Of a stretch of DNA of 64,000 nucleotides, positions 54,723-63,766 are shown piece by piece (within the stretch, counting starts at the first letter, position 1; every line of letters begins with the position of its first letter). The position numbers and the translations under genes are program-made. The DNA comes from Sphingobacterium multivorum (GTDB taxonomy: Bacteria > Bacteroidota > Bacteroidia > Sphingobacteriales > Sphingobacteriaceae), in the NCBI RefSeq assembly GCF_039511225.1, contig NZ_CP154261.1, positions 558,001 through 622,000 of the forward strand. The letters run 5' to 3'. Below the pieces are notes generated by a model that saw only the letters and a program-made list of their open reading frames with translations, was not told the DNA's origin and made no database searches.

Positions 54723-56060
54723 ATGAAGAAACTAATCACAACCTTAACCAATATTTGGAAAATCGATGATTTACGTACGCGTATTCTAAATACCTTACTT
54801 TTTCTTTTGATTTACCGTATTGGATGTCACGTGGTATTACCAGGTGTAAATCCTCATGCTTTGGCTTCTGGTCAAAAAGAGGGTTTATTGGGCTTACTGG
54901 ATATGTTTGCGGGGGGATCATTCTCTCGTTCGGCTATCTTTGCTTTAGGGGTAATGCCATATATCTCGGCATCCATTGTTGTTCAATTGCTGGGCATCGC
55001 GGTTCCTTACTTCCAAAAGATGCAGAAGGAAGGGGAGAGTGGTCGTCAAAAAATGAATCAAATTACTCGCTATTTAACTTTAGGGATTACTTTGCTTCAA
55101 GCTTTTGCTTATGTACGTACTCAAATCGAGCCAAGTGCTAAGACAATAGCTGACCCATTATTCACTATTCTGACTGCTATAGTTTTGACAGGCGGTACTT
55201 TATTTGTGATGTGGTTAGGAGAGAAAATTACGGATAAAGGTATCGGTAATGGTATTTCTTTGATCATCATGACTGGTATTATCGCTCAATTGCCAAGTGG
55301 TATCACTGCGGAATGGGTTTCTAGAATGGCGAAAGGTGGTGGTGGTCCAATTCCATTGTTGCTTGAATTTGTAGCGTTGTTCTTTGTTGTGATCTTTACG
55401 ATCTTGATCGTACAAGGTGTTCGTAAGATCCCTGTACAATACGCGAAGAAAATCGTTGGAAACAAGCAAGTCGGTGGAGTACGTCAGTATATACCGTTAA
55501 AGGTAAATGCTGCAGGTGTAATGCCTATCATTTTTGCACAGGCAATCATGTTTGTGCCAATGAGTTTAGGTCAGTTCTTCCCAAATCTTCAGTCGGAATT
55601 TTTGACTTCGTTGAGTAACTATACTTCTGTAGCATACAACGTCACATTTGCGGTGTTAATTATCGCATTTACGTTTTTCTATACAGCGATTATGGTGAAC
55701 CCACAACAGATGTCGGACGACATGAAGAAGAACGGAGGTTTTGTACCAGGTATTAAACCGGGATTGGAAACTAGTAATTTTATAGACCGCGTAATATCAA
55801 ATATTACATTTCCAGGTGCAATTTTCTTAGCGATCATTGCTATTCTACCTGCTATTGCAAGTTTGTTTGGTATTAATAATCAATTTGCGCACTTCTACGG
55901 TGGTACGTCATTGTTGATTTTAGTAGGTGTGGTGTTGGATACTTTGCAACAGATCGAATCTCATTTATTGATGCGTCATTACGACGGATTAATGAAAACA
56001 GGTCGTATTAAAGGTCGTTCGGCCGCGTCTGTTGAGGGAATGGATCATTCGGCAATTTAA
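54723..56060 (+). CDS. secY: Preprotein translocase subunit SecY
   Basis: Channel subunit of the Sec translocon in the inner membrane, 445 residues with about ten hydrophobic helices. The plug/TM2 region (GLLDMFAGGSFSRSAIFALG, MPYISASIVVQLL), WLGEKITDKGIGNGISLIIM and the cytoplasmic C-terminal LLMRHYDGLMKTGRIKGR are typical. It sits in its conserved place after rplO. Confidence 0.98.
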   Translation: MKKLITTLTNIWKIDDLRTRILNTLLFLLIYRIGCHVVLPGVNPHALASGQKEGLLGLLDMFAGGSFSRSAIFALGVMPYISASIVVQLLGIAVPYFQKMQKEGESGRQKMNQITRYLTLGITLLQAFAYVRTQIEPSAKTIADPLFTILTAIVLTGGTLFVMWLGEKITDKGIGNGISLIIMTGIIAQLPSGITAEWVSRMAKGGGGPIPLLLEFVALFFVVIFTILIVQGVRKIPVQYAKKIVGNKQVGGVRQYIPLKVNAAGVMPIIFAQAIMFVPMSLGQFFPNLQSEFLTSLSNYTSVAYNVTFAVLIIAFTFFYTAIMVNPQQMSDDMKKNGGFVPGIKPGLETSNFIDRVISNITFPGAIFLAIIAILPAIASLFGINNQFAHFYGGTSLLILVGVVLDTLQQIESHLLMRHYDGLMKTGRIKGRSAASVEGMDHSAI

Positions 56061-56069
56061 TTTCTTTAG

Positions 56070-56852
56070 ATGTCTAAAGTATTTTATAAGTCAGCAGAAG
56101 ATATAGAGCAATTGCGAAAGTCAGCAGATGTGCTTTCGCAATTGCTTGGTGAAATCGCAAAAGTGATTAAGCCTGGGGTAAAGACTATATCTCTTGATAA
56201 ATTAGCTTATGAGTATATTCATGATAACGGCGGAACGCCTGCGTTCTTAAATTATCAAGGATTTCCATATTCTTTGTGTATATCTGTCAACGATCAAATT
56301 GTACACGGCTTTCCAAGTGATTATGAAATTAAAGATGGAGATCTTGTTTCGGTCGATGGTGGTGTCAATCTGAATGGTTTTATCAGTGATTCAGCATACA
56401 CCTTTGGTGTAGGTGAAATATCTGAAGAAGCACAGTTGTTATTGGATGTAACAAAGGAATCATTGTACAAAGGTGTTGAACAGGCGGTGGCTGGTAAACG
56501 TGTTGGGGATATTTCTTCAGCTGTTCAGGAGTATGTGAGCAAATTCGGATTCGGAATTGTTCGTGAACTGGTTGGACACGGAGTTGGTTATCACTTACAT
56601 GAAAAACCTGAGGTTCCCAATTATGGAAAACGAGGTGCTGGTCCTAAATTGGAAGAAGGTTTGGTTATTTGTATCGAACCGATGATCAATGCAGGGCGTG
56701 CGGGTGTTCGTTTTTGGGATGATGGTTGGACAGTAAGTACAGTGGATGGGAAATTATCGGCGCACTTCGAACAGATGGTTGCAATCCGAAAAGGAGAACC
56801 AGATGTGTTGCTGACATTCGAACATGTAGAGAAAGTTTTGAACAAAAAGTAG
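56070..56852 (+). CDS. map: Type I methionine aminopeptidase
   Basis: Removes initiator Met from nascent proteins. 260 residues. The five metal ligands are visible in order: the two Asp in VDGGVNLNGFISDSAYTF, His in GHGVGYHLHEKPE, Glu in CIEPMINAG and Glu in AHFEQMVAI. It is 9 bp after secY. Confidence 0.97.
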   Translation: MSKVFYKSAEDIEQLRKSADVLSQLLGEIAKVIKPGVKTISLDKLAYEYIHDNGGTPAFLNYQGFPYSLCISVNDQIVHGFPSDYEIKDGDLVSVDGGVNLNGFISDSAYTFGVGEISEEAQLLLDVTKESLYKGVEQAVAGKRVGDISSAVQEYVSKFGFGIVRELVGHGVGYHLHEKPEVPNYGKRGAGPKLEEGLVICIEPMINAGRAGVRFWDDGWTVSTVDGKLSAHFEQMVAIRKGEPDVLLTFEHVEKVLNKK

Positions 56853-56882
56853 TTGGTTTTCAATTATTTTTATTTATCTTTG
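56853..56882 (+). promoter_or_regulatory. Internal consensus promoter upstream of infA
   Basis: TTG (56853-56855, directly after the map stop codon), 19 bp, then TATCTTTG (56875-56882). Just downstream, CCTG-TTCG-CAGG (56887-56898) forms a UUCG-tetraloop hairpin near the expected transcript 5' end. Confidence 0.8.
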
Positions 56883-56926
56883 CACTCCTGTTCGCAGGCT
56901 TTTAAATTAAATTTAATCGAGAATAT

Positions 56927-57145
56927 ATGGCTAAACAAGCCTCAATAGAACAAGACGGTATAATTAGAGAGGCACTTTCTAATGCTATGTTTAGGGTAGA
57001 GTTGGAAAATGGACATGAAATCATTGCCCATATTTCTGGTAAAATGCGCATGCACTATATCAAAATTTTACCTGGTGATAAAGTTAAATTGGAAATGTCT
57101 CCGTATGATTTGACTAAAGGAAGGATTACTTATCGCTATAAATAG
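56927..57145 (+). CDS. infA: Translation initiation factor IF-1
   Basis: 72 residues, S1-type OB fold: [40 protein letters not shown] and the C-terminal [12 protein letters not shown]. Binds the 30S A-site during initiation. It has its own promoter. Confidence 0.98.
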   Translation: MAKQASIEQDGIIREALSNAMFRVELENGHEIIAHISGKMRMHYIKILPGDKVKLEMSPYDLTKGRITYRYK

Positions 57146-57190
57146 TCGTAAGTCCTTGTATTAGCGCAAGCTTTTGAAAAAATAAATATC

Positions 57191-57307
57191 ATGAAAGTAA
57201 GAGCATCAATAAAAAAACGTAGCGCGGACTGTAAGATCATCCGTCGTAAAGGTAAAGTTTTTGTAATCAACAAAAAGAACCCAAAGTTTAAACAACGTCA
57301 GGGTTAA
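57191..57307 (+). CDS. rpmJ: 50S ribosomal protein L36 (zinc-ligand-free form)
   Basis: A short gene of 38 residues: [20 protein letters not shown], then [18 protein letters not shown]. Of the usual CxxC...C...H zinc ligands only Cys14 remains. This is the usual sequence form in Bacteroidota, so it is not a damaged gene. It lies between infA and rpsM as expected. Confidence 0.96.
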   Translation: MKVRASIKKRSADCKIIRRKGKVFVINKKNPKFKQRQG

Positions 57308-57337
57308 TTCATTAAAAAAATAATAGCTTAATATTAT

Positions 57338-57715
57338 ATGGCAAGGATAGCAGGTATTGATTTACCTAAAAACAAAAGAGGTGTGATCGGCCTTACCTAT
57401 ATTTTTGGTATCGGTCGTACAAGAGCTGAATATATCTTGGAAAAAGCTGGTATCAGCGAAGATGTGAAGGTACAAGAGTGGAATGATGAGCAATTGGCAG
57501 CAATTCGTACCATCATTAACGACGAATTGAAAGTTGAAGGTGCATTGCGTTCTGAAATTCAATTAAACATCAAACGTTTAATGGATATCGGTTGTTACCG
57601 TGGATTGCGTCACCGTAAACACTTACCAGTTCGTGGTCAACGTACTAAAAACAACTCACGTACTCGTAAAGGTAAACGTAAGACAGTTGCAAACAAGAAA
57701 AAAGCTACTAAATAA
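57338..57715 (+). CDS. rpsM: 30S ribosomal protein S13
   Basis: 125 residues: [20 protein letters not shown], the H2TH region, and [20 protein letters not shown] followed by a basic tail. Contacts tRNA and the 50S subunit. Confidence 0.98.
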   Translation: MARIAGIDLPKNKRGVIGLTYIFGIGRTRAEYILEKAGISEDVKVQEWNDEQLAAIRTIINDELKVEGALRSEIQLNIKRLMDIGCYRGLRHRKHLPVRGQRTKNNSRTRKGKRKTVANKKKATK

Positions 57716-57725
57716 TAAATAAGAA

Positions 57726-58115
57726 ATGGCTAAAACTAAAAAAGCTGCAAAAAAGCGTATCGTTGTTATCGAACCTGTAGGTCAGGCTCACATTAACGCA
57801 ACGTTTAACAATATCATTGTAACTTTGACGAATAATCAAGGTCAAACTATTTCTTGGTCTAGTGCTGGTAAAATGGGTTTCCGTGGTTCTAAAAAGAACA
57901 CGCCATATGCTGCTGGTCAGGCTGCACAAGACTGTGGAAAAGTTGCTCACGATTTGGGTTTACGTAAAGTTGAAGTGTTTGTTAAAGGACCTGGTGCTGG
58001 TCGTGAATCGGCAATCAGAACATTGCAAACAGTAGGAATCGATGTGACTACTATCAAAGATATCACTCCACTTCCTCACAACGGTTGTCGTCCTCCAAAA
58101 CGCAGAAGAGTTTAA
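57726..58115 (+). CDS. rpsK: 30S ribosomal protein S11
   Basis: 129 residues: [20 protein letters not shown] and [20 protein letters not shown], ending [12 protein letters not shown]. Located on the 30S platform. Confidence 0.98.
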   Translation: MAKTKKAAKKRIVVIEPVGQAHINATFNNIIVTLTNNQGQTISWSSAGKMGFRGSKKNTPYAAGQAAQDCGKVAHDLGLRKVEVFVKGPGAGRESAIRTLQTVGIDVTTIKDITPLPHNGCRPPKRRRV

Positions 58116-58175
58116 TTAATTTAAAGATAAGATTCATCGGCTATAGGCTGATAGATACTTTAATTGTAAAAGAAA

Positions 58176-58784
58176 ATGGCTAGATATACAGGACCTAAGT
58201 CCAAAATTGCCCGTAAATTTAGAGAGCCGATCTTCGGCCCAGATAAAGCGTTAGAAAAGAAAAATTACCCTCCTGGACAACATGGAGCTTCTAAACGCAG
58301 AGGTAAACAATCTGAATATGCTATTCAGTTGTTAGAAAAACAAAAAGCAAAATACACTTACGGTGTATTGGAGCGTCAGTTCTCAAACTTATTTGTTAAA
58401 GCTGCCTCTAAACAAGGTATTACAGGTGAGATCTTCTTGAAATTGTTAGAAGCTCGCTTGGATAACGTAGTTTACCGTTTAGGTATCGCTACTTCTCGTG
58501 CCGCTGCTCGTCAGTTGGTATCCCACAAACACGTTACTGTTAACGGCGAAGTTGTTAACATTCCATCATATAGCTTGCGTCCAGGTGACGTTGTAGCAGT
58601 TCGTGAACGTTCTCAAACACTTGAAGCCATCACAAATTCAGTTGCAGGTCGTACTGTAAATAAATTTTCTTGGTTAGAGTGGAATGCGAAAGAATTGACA
58701 GGTACTTTCTTAAGCTATCCAGAAAGAGCTGACATTCCTGAAAACATTAAAGAGAACTTAATCGTTGAGTTATACTCTAAATAA
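58176..58784 (+). CDS. rpsD: 30S ribosomal protein S4
   Basis: 202 residues: [20 protein letters not shown] and the S4 RNA-binding domain ([40 protein letters not shown]). A primary 16S rRNA binder; S4 represses the alpha operon in E. coli. A large hairpin follows it. Confidence 0.98.
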   Translation: MARYTGPKSKIARKFREPIFGPDKALEKKNYPPGQHGASKRRGKQSEYAIQLLEKQKAKYTYGVLERQFSNLFVKAASKQGITGEIFLKLLEARLDNVVYRLGIATSRAAARQLVSHKHVTVNGEVVNIPSYSLRPGDVVAVRERSQTLEAITNSVAGRTVNKFSWLEWNAKELTGTFLSYPERADIPENIKENLIVELYSK

Positions 58785-58791
58785 TAAATAA

Positions 58792-58837
58792 AATAGAAGA
58801 ATGCATAGTCCAATTTTTGGGGTATGCATCTTCTATT
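58792..58837 (+). other. Large intercistronic hairpin rpsD-rpoA
   Basis: A 15-bp stem with one bulged A (arms 58792-58807 and 58823-58837; pairing AATAGAAG, bulge, ATGCATA) and a 15-nt loop. No T-run follows. Located between the S4 gene and rpoA, it could set the ratio of ribosomal protein to RNA polymerase alpha by processing, attenuation or S4 binding. Confidence 0.75.
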
Positions 58838-58880
58838 GTATTACAATTATTATTACAAATAAAACATTAAAAGAAAATAA

Positions 58881-59873
58881 ATGGCAATTTTAGCATTTCA
58901 AAGACCGGATAAAGTTATCATGCAAAAATCTACGGATTTTGATGGTACGTTTGAATTTCGTCCATTGGAGCCTGGTTTTGGTGTAACCATTGGTAATGCT
59001 TTGCGCCGTATTCTATTGTCCTCTTTAGAAGGATATGCAATTACGTCGATAAGGTTTTCTGGCGTTTCGCACGAATTTTCAACGATCAAAGGTGTTGTTG
59101 AAGACGTAACTGAAATTATCTTGAACTTGAAACAAATTCGTTTCAAAAAAACAGGTGAGATTGGCGACAACGAAAAGGTATTTGTAGTAATCAATGGTCA
59201 AGAACAATTCTTAGCTGGTGATATCACAAAATTCTCTAATAACTTTACGGTCTTAAACCCAGACATGGTAATCTGTAACATGGATAATTCAGTGACAATT
59301 GAATTGGAATTGAGTATTGCCAAAGGTCGTGGATACGTAAATGCTGATGAGAATAAAGTTGTGGATGCTCCAGTAGGTGTTATCGCAATCGATTCGATCT
59401 TTACTCCGATCAAGAATGTTAAATATACCATTGAGAATTACCGTGTAGAGCAAAAGACTGACTACGAGAAATTGTTGTTGGATATCTCTACTGATGGCTC
59501 AATTCACCCCGAAGAAGCTTTGAAAGAAGCTGCTAAGATCTTAATTCAACACTTTATTCTATTCTCTGATGAGAATATGCTTCTTGAGTCTCAAACGAAA
59601 GAAGAAACTAAAGTTGTTGATGAAGAAATCTTACATATGCGTAAGATTCTGAAAACAGAATTAGTAGATCTTGATCTTTCAGTTCGTGCATTGAACTGTT
59701 TGAAAGCTGCAGATATTCGCACATTGGCTGAGTTAGTAACTTACGACGTAGCTGATATGTTGAAATTCAGAAACTTCGGTAAAAAATCGTTAAGTGAAAT
59801 CCAAGAGTTGGTTAAATCGAAAGGTTTATCATTTGGAATGAACTTGGCGAAATACAAATTAGACGAAGAATAA
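58881..59873 (+). CDS. rpoA: RNA polymerase subunit alpha
   Basis: 330 residues. N-terminal dimerisation domain ([40 protein letters not shown]) and C-terminal DNA-binding domain ([40 protein letters not shown]) are complete. Confidence 0.99.
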   Translation: MAILAFQRPDKVIMQKSTDFDGTFEFRPLEPGFGVTIGNALRRILLSSLEGYAITSIRFSGVSHEFSTIKGVVEDVTEIILNLKQIRFKKTGEIGDNEKVFVVINGQEQFLAGDITKFSNNFTVLNPDMVICNMDNSVTIELELSIAKGRGYVNADENKVVDAPVGVIAIDSIFTPIKNVKYTIENYRVEQKTDYEKLLLDISTDGSIHPEEALKEAAKILIQHFILFSDENMLLESQTKEETKVVDEEILHMRKILKTELVDLDLSVRALNCLKAADIRTLAELVTYDVADMLKFRNFGKKSLSEIQELVKSKGLSFGMNLAKYKLDEE

Positions 59874-59918
59874 TAATTTATTAAGCGACCACTAGTCGTA
59901 ATTCCTTTTGGCTGTCTG

Positions 59919-59939
59919 AATAGGTGAACATCACCTATT
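59919..59939 (+). other. Intercistronic hairpin rpoA-rplQ
   Basis: A perfect 9-bp stem, AATAGGTGA / TCACCTATT, with a 3-nt loop, 45 bp after rpoA and 42 bp before rplQ. No T-run follows. Confidence 0.65.
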
Positions 59940-59981
59940 TGAACTATACAAAAACGGTACGATTAGTATAATAAAATCAAA

Positions 59982-60485
59982 ATGAGACACGGAAAAAAAG
60001 TAAATCACTTAGGCCGTACGGATAGCCATAGAAAAGCAATGTTGGCTAACATGGCAACATCATTAATCCTACACAAACGTATTACAACTACTTTGGCTAA
60101 AGCTAAAGCGTTACGTACGTATGTTGAGCCTTTGATTACTAAATCTAAAAACGACACAACACACTCTCGTCGTACAGTATTCGCTTATTTGAAAGATAAA
60201 GACGCAGTTTCTATCTTATTCCGCGAAATTTCTGAAAAAGTAGCTAACCGTCCAGGTGGTTACACGCGTATCATCAAAATGGAAAACCGTTTAGGTGATA
60301 ACGCGGAAATGGCTTTCATCGAACTAGTTGACTACAACGAAATCTACGGTAAAAAAGCTGCTGCTGCTGAGAAAAAAGCGACTCGTCGTCGTGGTGGTGC
60401 TAAGAAAGCTGCTGCTGCCGAAACTGAAGCTCCTGCAGAAGTTAAAGCTGAAGTAGAAGGTGAAGAAAAAGTAGACGGAGAATAG
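59982..60485 (+). CDS. rplQ: 50S ribosomal protein L17 with Ala/Glu/Lys-rich tail
   Basis: 167 residues; E. coli L17 is about 127. The core ([40 protein letters not shown]) is followed by a ~45-residue low-complexity tail, first basic ([12 protein letters not shown]), then acidic ([15 protein letters not shown]). It is the last gene of the cluster. Confidence 0.97.
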   Translation: MRHGKKVNHLGRTDSHRKAMLANMATSLILHKRITTTLAKAKALRTYVEPLITKSKNDTTHSRRTVFAYLKDKDAVSILFREISEKVANRPGGYTRIIKMENRLGDNAEMAFIELVDYNEIYGKKAAAAEKKATRRRGGAKKAAAAETEAPAEVKAEVEGEEKVDGE

Positions 60486-60504
60486 TACTCTTCTGATCTA
60501 GCAT

Positions 60505-60537
60505 AAAAAAAGTCCTCTTTTTAAGAGGACTTTTTTT
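60505..60537 (+). terminator. Terminator of the ribosomal supercluster
   Basis: A 15-bp perfect stem including A7 and T7 ends (GTCCTCTT / AAGAGGAC core) with a 3-nt loop, 20 bp after rplQ. The symmetrical A/T flanks could also work on the other strand. Confidence 0.93.
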
Positions 60538-60568
60538 ATTTTATGACCATTCCTACCGTTATAACTAA

Positions 60569-60576
60569 TATATTTG
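60569..60576 (+). promoter_or_regulatory. Candidate -7 element upstream of argD
   Basis: TATATTTG fits TAnnTTTG and lies 67 bp before the argD ATG; no TTG lies at the usual distance upstream. Confidence 0.4.
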
Positions 60577-60643
60577 TAATGCTAAAATCTGATAGCTTTT
60601 TCTATTACTAGCTATTTCGTTTATCAATCTATAATTCATTAAG

Positions 60644-61789
60644 ATGAAACCATTTGATGTTTATCCCATTAATCCCATTAACATAGTAAAAGCTAATGGA
60701 TCAACGGTGTGGGATGCCGAAGGAAATGCTTACTTGGACTTGTATGGTGGTCATGCTGTGATATCGATCGGACACACGCACCCACATTATGTACAACGTA
60801 TAACAGAGCAATTGAACCGCATTGGGTTCTATTCTAATTCTGTTGAAATTCCAATTCAGCGTGAACTTGCCCGATTGTTGGGGGAAGTGTCGGGAAAGGT
60901 TGATTATGATTTATTTCTTTGTAATTCGGGTGCAGAAGCGAATGAAAATGCATTGAAATTAGCTTCCTTTTATAACAAAAGAAAGAAGGTTATTGCATTT
61001 TCAAAAGCATTTCATGGACGCACATCATTAGCTGTTGCCGCAACAGACAATCCGAGTATCGTGGCTCCTGTAAACGAGACGGAAAACATTGTTTTTCTTC
61101 CTTTTAATGATGAAGAGGCTTTAACCAGCGCTTTCGCATCTTATGGTGAGGAAATTTCATCCGTTATTGTAGAGAGCATTCAGGGAGTTGGCGGTATTAG
61201 GGAGGCTTCAGTTTCTTTTCTTCGTTTGATTCGGTCTCTTTGTGATCAATATAATGCAGTTTTCATTGCAGACGAAGTACAATGTGGCTACGGCAGAACG
61301 GGCTTGTTCTACGCCCAGGATTATTCCGGTGTTGAAGCTGATATTTATACCATGGCAAAAGGTATGGGCAATGGATTTCCAATCGGAGCAATCAGCATAT
61401 CGCCCAAATTTAAAGCTACCTACGGCAGTTTGGGTACTACCTTCGGGGGGAATCATCTTGCATGTGCGGCAGCTTTGGCTGTTTTGGAGGTCATCCAACA
61501 AGATCAGCTTATGGAAAATGCTGCACAAGTCGGCACCTATCTTATCAATGAGTTGAAGCAAATAGAGGAAATTATTGAAGTTAGGGGTAGAGGATTAATG
61601 ATCGGTATAGAACTGCCCGAATCTTTGGCGCATGTGAAGAAAGATCTCTTACTAAAGAACCGTATCTTTACGGGAGAGGCTAAGCCATTTGTGATTCGCT
61701 TATTACCTGCCCTGAATATGACGAAAGAGCATGCGGATCAGTTTTTATCTGCATTAAAGGAGCATGTAAAGGCCGTAACGGTTGCGTAA
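60644..61789 (+). CDS. argD: Acetyl/succinylornithine aminotransferase
   Basis: PLP-dependent class III aminotransferase, 381 residues, converting N-acyl-glutamate semialdehyde to N-acyl-ornithine in arginine synthesis. PLP-phosphate motif NSGAEANENALK, cofactor Asp210 in IADEVQCGYGRTG and Schiff-base Lys239 in TMAKGMGNGFPIGA are present. It is first in an argD-argF'-argB-proC run. Other class III aminotransferases are possible from sequence alone, but the neighbours settle it. Confidence 0.93.
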   Translation: MKPFDVYPINPINIVKANGSTVWDAEGNAYLDLYGGHAVISIGHTHPHYVQRITEQLNRIGFYSNSVEIPIQRELARLLGEVSGKVDYDLFLCNSGAEANENALKLASFYNKRKKVIAFSKAFHGRTSLAVAATDNPSIVAPVNETENIVFLPFNDEEALTSAFASYGEEISSVIVESIQGVGGIREASVSFLRLIRSLCDQYNAVFIADEVQCGYGRTGLFYAQDYSGVEADIYTMAKGMGNGFPIGAISISPKFKATYGSLGTTFGGNHLACAAALAVLEVIQQDQLMENAAQVGTYLINELKQIEEIIEVRGRGLMIGIELPESLAHVKKDLLLKNRIFTGEAKPFVIRLLPALNMTKEHADQFLSALKEHVKAVTVA

Positions 61790-61927
61790 ACCCCTAAAGG
61801 CTGTCAAATTGGCCAATGGCTGTTTCAGCTTGTGGAAATTTGATTGCGCTGTATTAGTTAAAATATATACTGAGTGTGACGCGCTTATTTATTGCCGTTG
61901 AAGATGCACTCGAATAAATAGATATAG

Positions 61928-62890
61928 ATGAAAAAGTTTTTCTCTGTTAAGGATGTTTCCAGTGTAGCGGACGTTGTTCAAGAAGCGTTAAATTTGAAAG
62001 CTGCACCATATGACAATCAGGACCTTGGTCAACACAAAACGCTGGGACTTGTATTTTTGAATCCCAGTTTACGTACACGTTTGAGCACACAAAAAGCGGC
62101 GATGAATCTGGGCATGAATGTGATGGTTATGAACATGGATAAAGATGGTTGGGCTCTTGAAACACAGGATGGTGTTGTGATGAACGGGACAACTGTTGAA
62201 CATATTCGTGAAGCCGCTGCTGTTATGGGCGAGTATTGTGATATTTTGGGACTACGTTCTTTTCCAAAATTGAAGGATCGTGAAGAAGATTATAGTGAGG
62301 ACCTGTTCAACAAATTCATTAAGTACTGTGGTGTTCCCGTTGTTTCCTTAGAGAGTGCAACACGCCATCCATTGCAGAGTTTGACAGATATAATTACCAT
62401 CACTGAGTACAAGAAAATTGAAAAGCCGAAGGTGGTATTGGCTTGGGCTCCGCATGTGAAGGCATTACCTCAGGCAGTGCCTAATTCTTTTGCGGAATGG
62501 ATGTGCAAAGCACAAGAGGAGGGATTGGTGGATTTTACGATAGCTCAGCCTATGGGATATGAATTAAGTGAAGAATTTACCGCTGGTGCAACCATATCCA
62601 ATAATCTTGAGGAAAGTTTAAAAGATGCTGATTTTGTCTATGTGAAAAACTGGTCTTCTTATCAGGAATATGGCGAAGTATATGGTGTTGATGAAGATTG
62701 GATGATGGATAACAAGAAGCTCAAGCTGACAAACGATGCCAAAGTCATGCACTGTTTGCCAGTACGAAGAGATCTCGAACTATCTTCTGAAATTTTGGAT
62801 GGGCCAAACTCACTCGTGATTAAAGAAGCCAGCAACCGTGTATGGGCTGCTCAGGTTGTTTTGAAACGTATGTTAGAGGATTTGGTATAG
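61928..62890 (+). CDS. argF': N-acylornithine carbamoyltransferase, probably succinyl-specific
   Basis: 320 residues. Transfers carbamoyl from carbamoyl phosphate to N-acylornithine. Carbamoyl-phosphate site SLRTRLS (residues 47-53), HPLQSLTD and the C-terminal MHCLPVRRD are present. In the characterised enzymes Glu92 of Xanthomonas gives acetylornithine specificity, and Pro90 of Bacteroides fragilis, or a Val substitution at that site, gives succinylornithine specificity. Here the matching stretch NGTTVEHIREA has Val90 rather than Glu, so succinylornithine is the predicted substrate. The alignment was made by eye and the position could be off by one. Confidence 0.92.
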   Translation: MKKFFSVKDVSSVADVVQEALNLKAAPYDNQDLGQHKTLGLVFLNPSLRTRLSTQKAAMNLGMNVMVMNMDKDGWALETQDGVVMNGTTVEHIREAAAVMGEYCDILGLRSFPKLKDREEDYSEDLFNKFIKYCGVPVVSLESATRHPLQSLTDIITITEYKKIEKPKVVLAWAPHVKALPQAVPNSFAEWMCKAQEEGLVDFTIAQPMGYELSEEFTAGATISNNLEESLKDADFVYVKNWSSYQEYGEVYGVDEDWMMDNKKLKLTNDAKVMHCLPVRRDLELSSEILDGPNSLVIKEASNRVWAAQVVLKRMLEDLV

Positions 62891-62941
62891 TACAATCCTA
62901 TTGATTTTTGAAAAACTATTTTTATTGGGAAAAGTTGCGTA

Positions 62942-63739
62942 ATGGCTAATAGTGTATTAAATATTATTAAAATTGGCGGGAATATTATTGATGATGAACG
63001 CCAATTGGATTCTTTTTTAGAAAAGTTCTCCGCATTATCGGGGAAAAAGATTCTTGTACATGGCGGGGGTAAAATTGCAACTCGTTTGGCTAGTGAACTG
63101 GGCATTGAAGCCCAAATGGTTGAAGGGCGCCGTGTGACAAATGAGGAAATGTTACGCATTGTAACAATGGTATACGCCGGATTGACAAACAAGACAATCG
63201 TCGCTAAGTTGCAAAACTTGAAATGTGATGCTGTCGGATTAACCGGAGCTGATGGGGATGTCATTAAAGCGATAAAGCGTCCTGTAAAGGACATCGATTA
63301 TGGTTTTGTAGGTGATTTGTTACATGACTCTGTAAATACCTTGGCCATCAAAAAGTTTTTGGAAGCGGGTTTTGTTCCTGTGTTTTCAGCTATTACACAT
63401 AATGGCCTTGGACAATTGCTCAATACCAACGCGGATACAATAGCTTCTTCATTGGCGGTGTCTTTGGCTTCATTATATGAAACTTCTTTGGTTTATTGTT
63501 TCGAGAAGAACGGCGTTTTACGCGATGTAACAGATGAGAATTCGGTAATCCCAACGATTAAGTCAGAAGAGTTTGAACATCTTAAGGAATCCGGCGTAGT
63601 GAACGACGGGATGATCCCTAAGTTGCAAAATGCATTCAATGCTATAAATAAAGGTGTTCAAGAGGTCTATATTGGAAATGCTAATAATTTGCATTTGTTT
63701 CAACAAGGACAATTTGGCACTTGCTTGACATTAAAATAA
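62942..63739 (+). CDS. argB: Acetylglutamate kinase (N-acylglutamate kinase)
   Basis: 265 residues, amino-acid kinase fold: IIKIGGNIIDD, the glycine loop VHGGGKIATRLASEL, GLTGADGDVIKA and LLNTNADTIASSLAV. Phosphorylates N-acylglutamate, the second step of the pathway. No N-terminal regulatory extension is present, so arginine inhibition is less likely. It lies 51 bp after argF'. Confidence 0.95.
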   Translation: MANSVLNIIKIGGNIIDDERQLDSFLEKFSALSGKKILVHGGGKIATRLASELGIEAQMVEGRRVTNEEMLRIVTMVYAGLTNKTIVAKLQNLKCDAVGLTGADGDVIKAIKRPVKDIDYGFVGDLLHDSVNTLAIKKFLEAGFVPVFSAITHNGLGQLLNTNADTIASSLAVSLASLYETSLVYCFEKNGVLRDVTDENSVIPTIKSEEFEHLKESGVVNDGMIPKLQNAFNAINKGVQEVYIGNANNLHLFQQGQFGTCLTLK

Positions 63740-63766
63740 AAATCTAACCTAAACCCAACGATCGCT

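Noticed and set aside
57191..57307. L36 damaged by loss of zinc cysteines
   Set aside because: The ligand-free form is normal in Bacteroidota and the rest of the protein is conserved.
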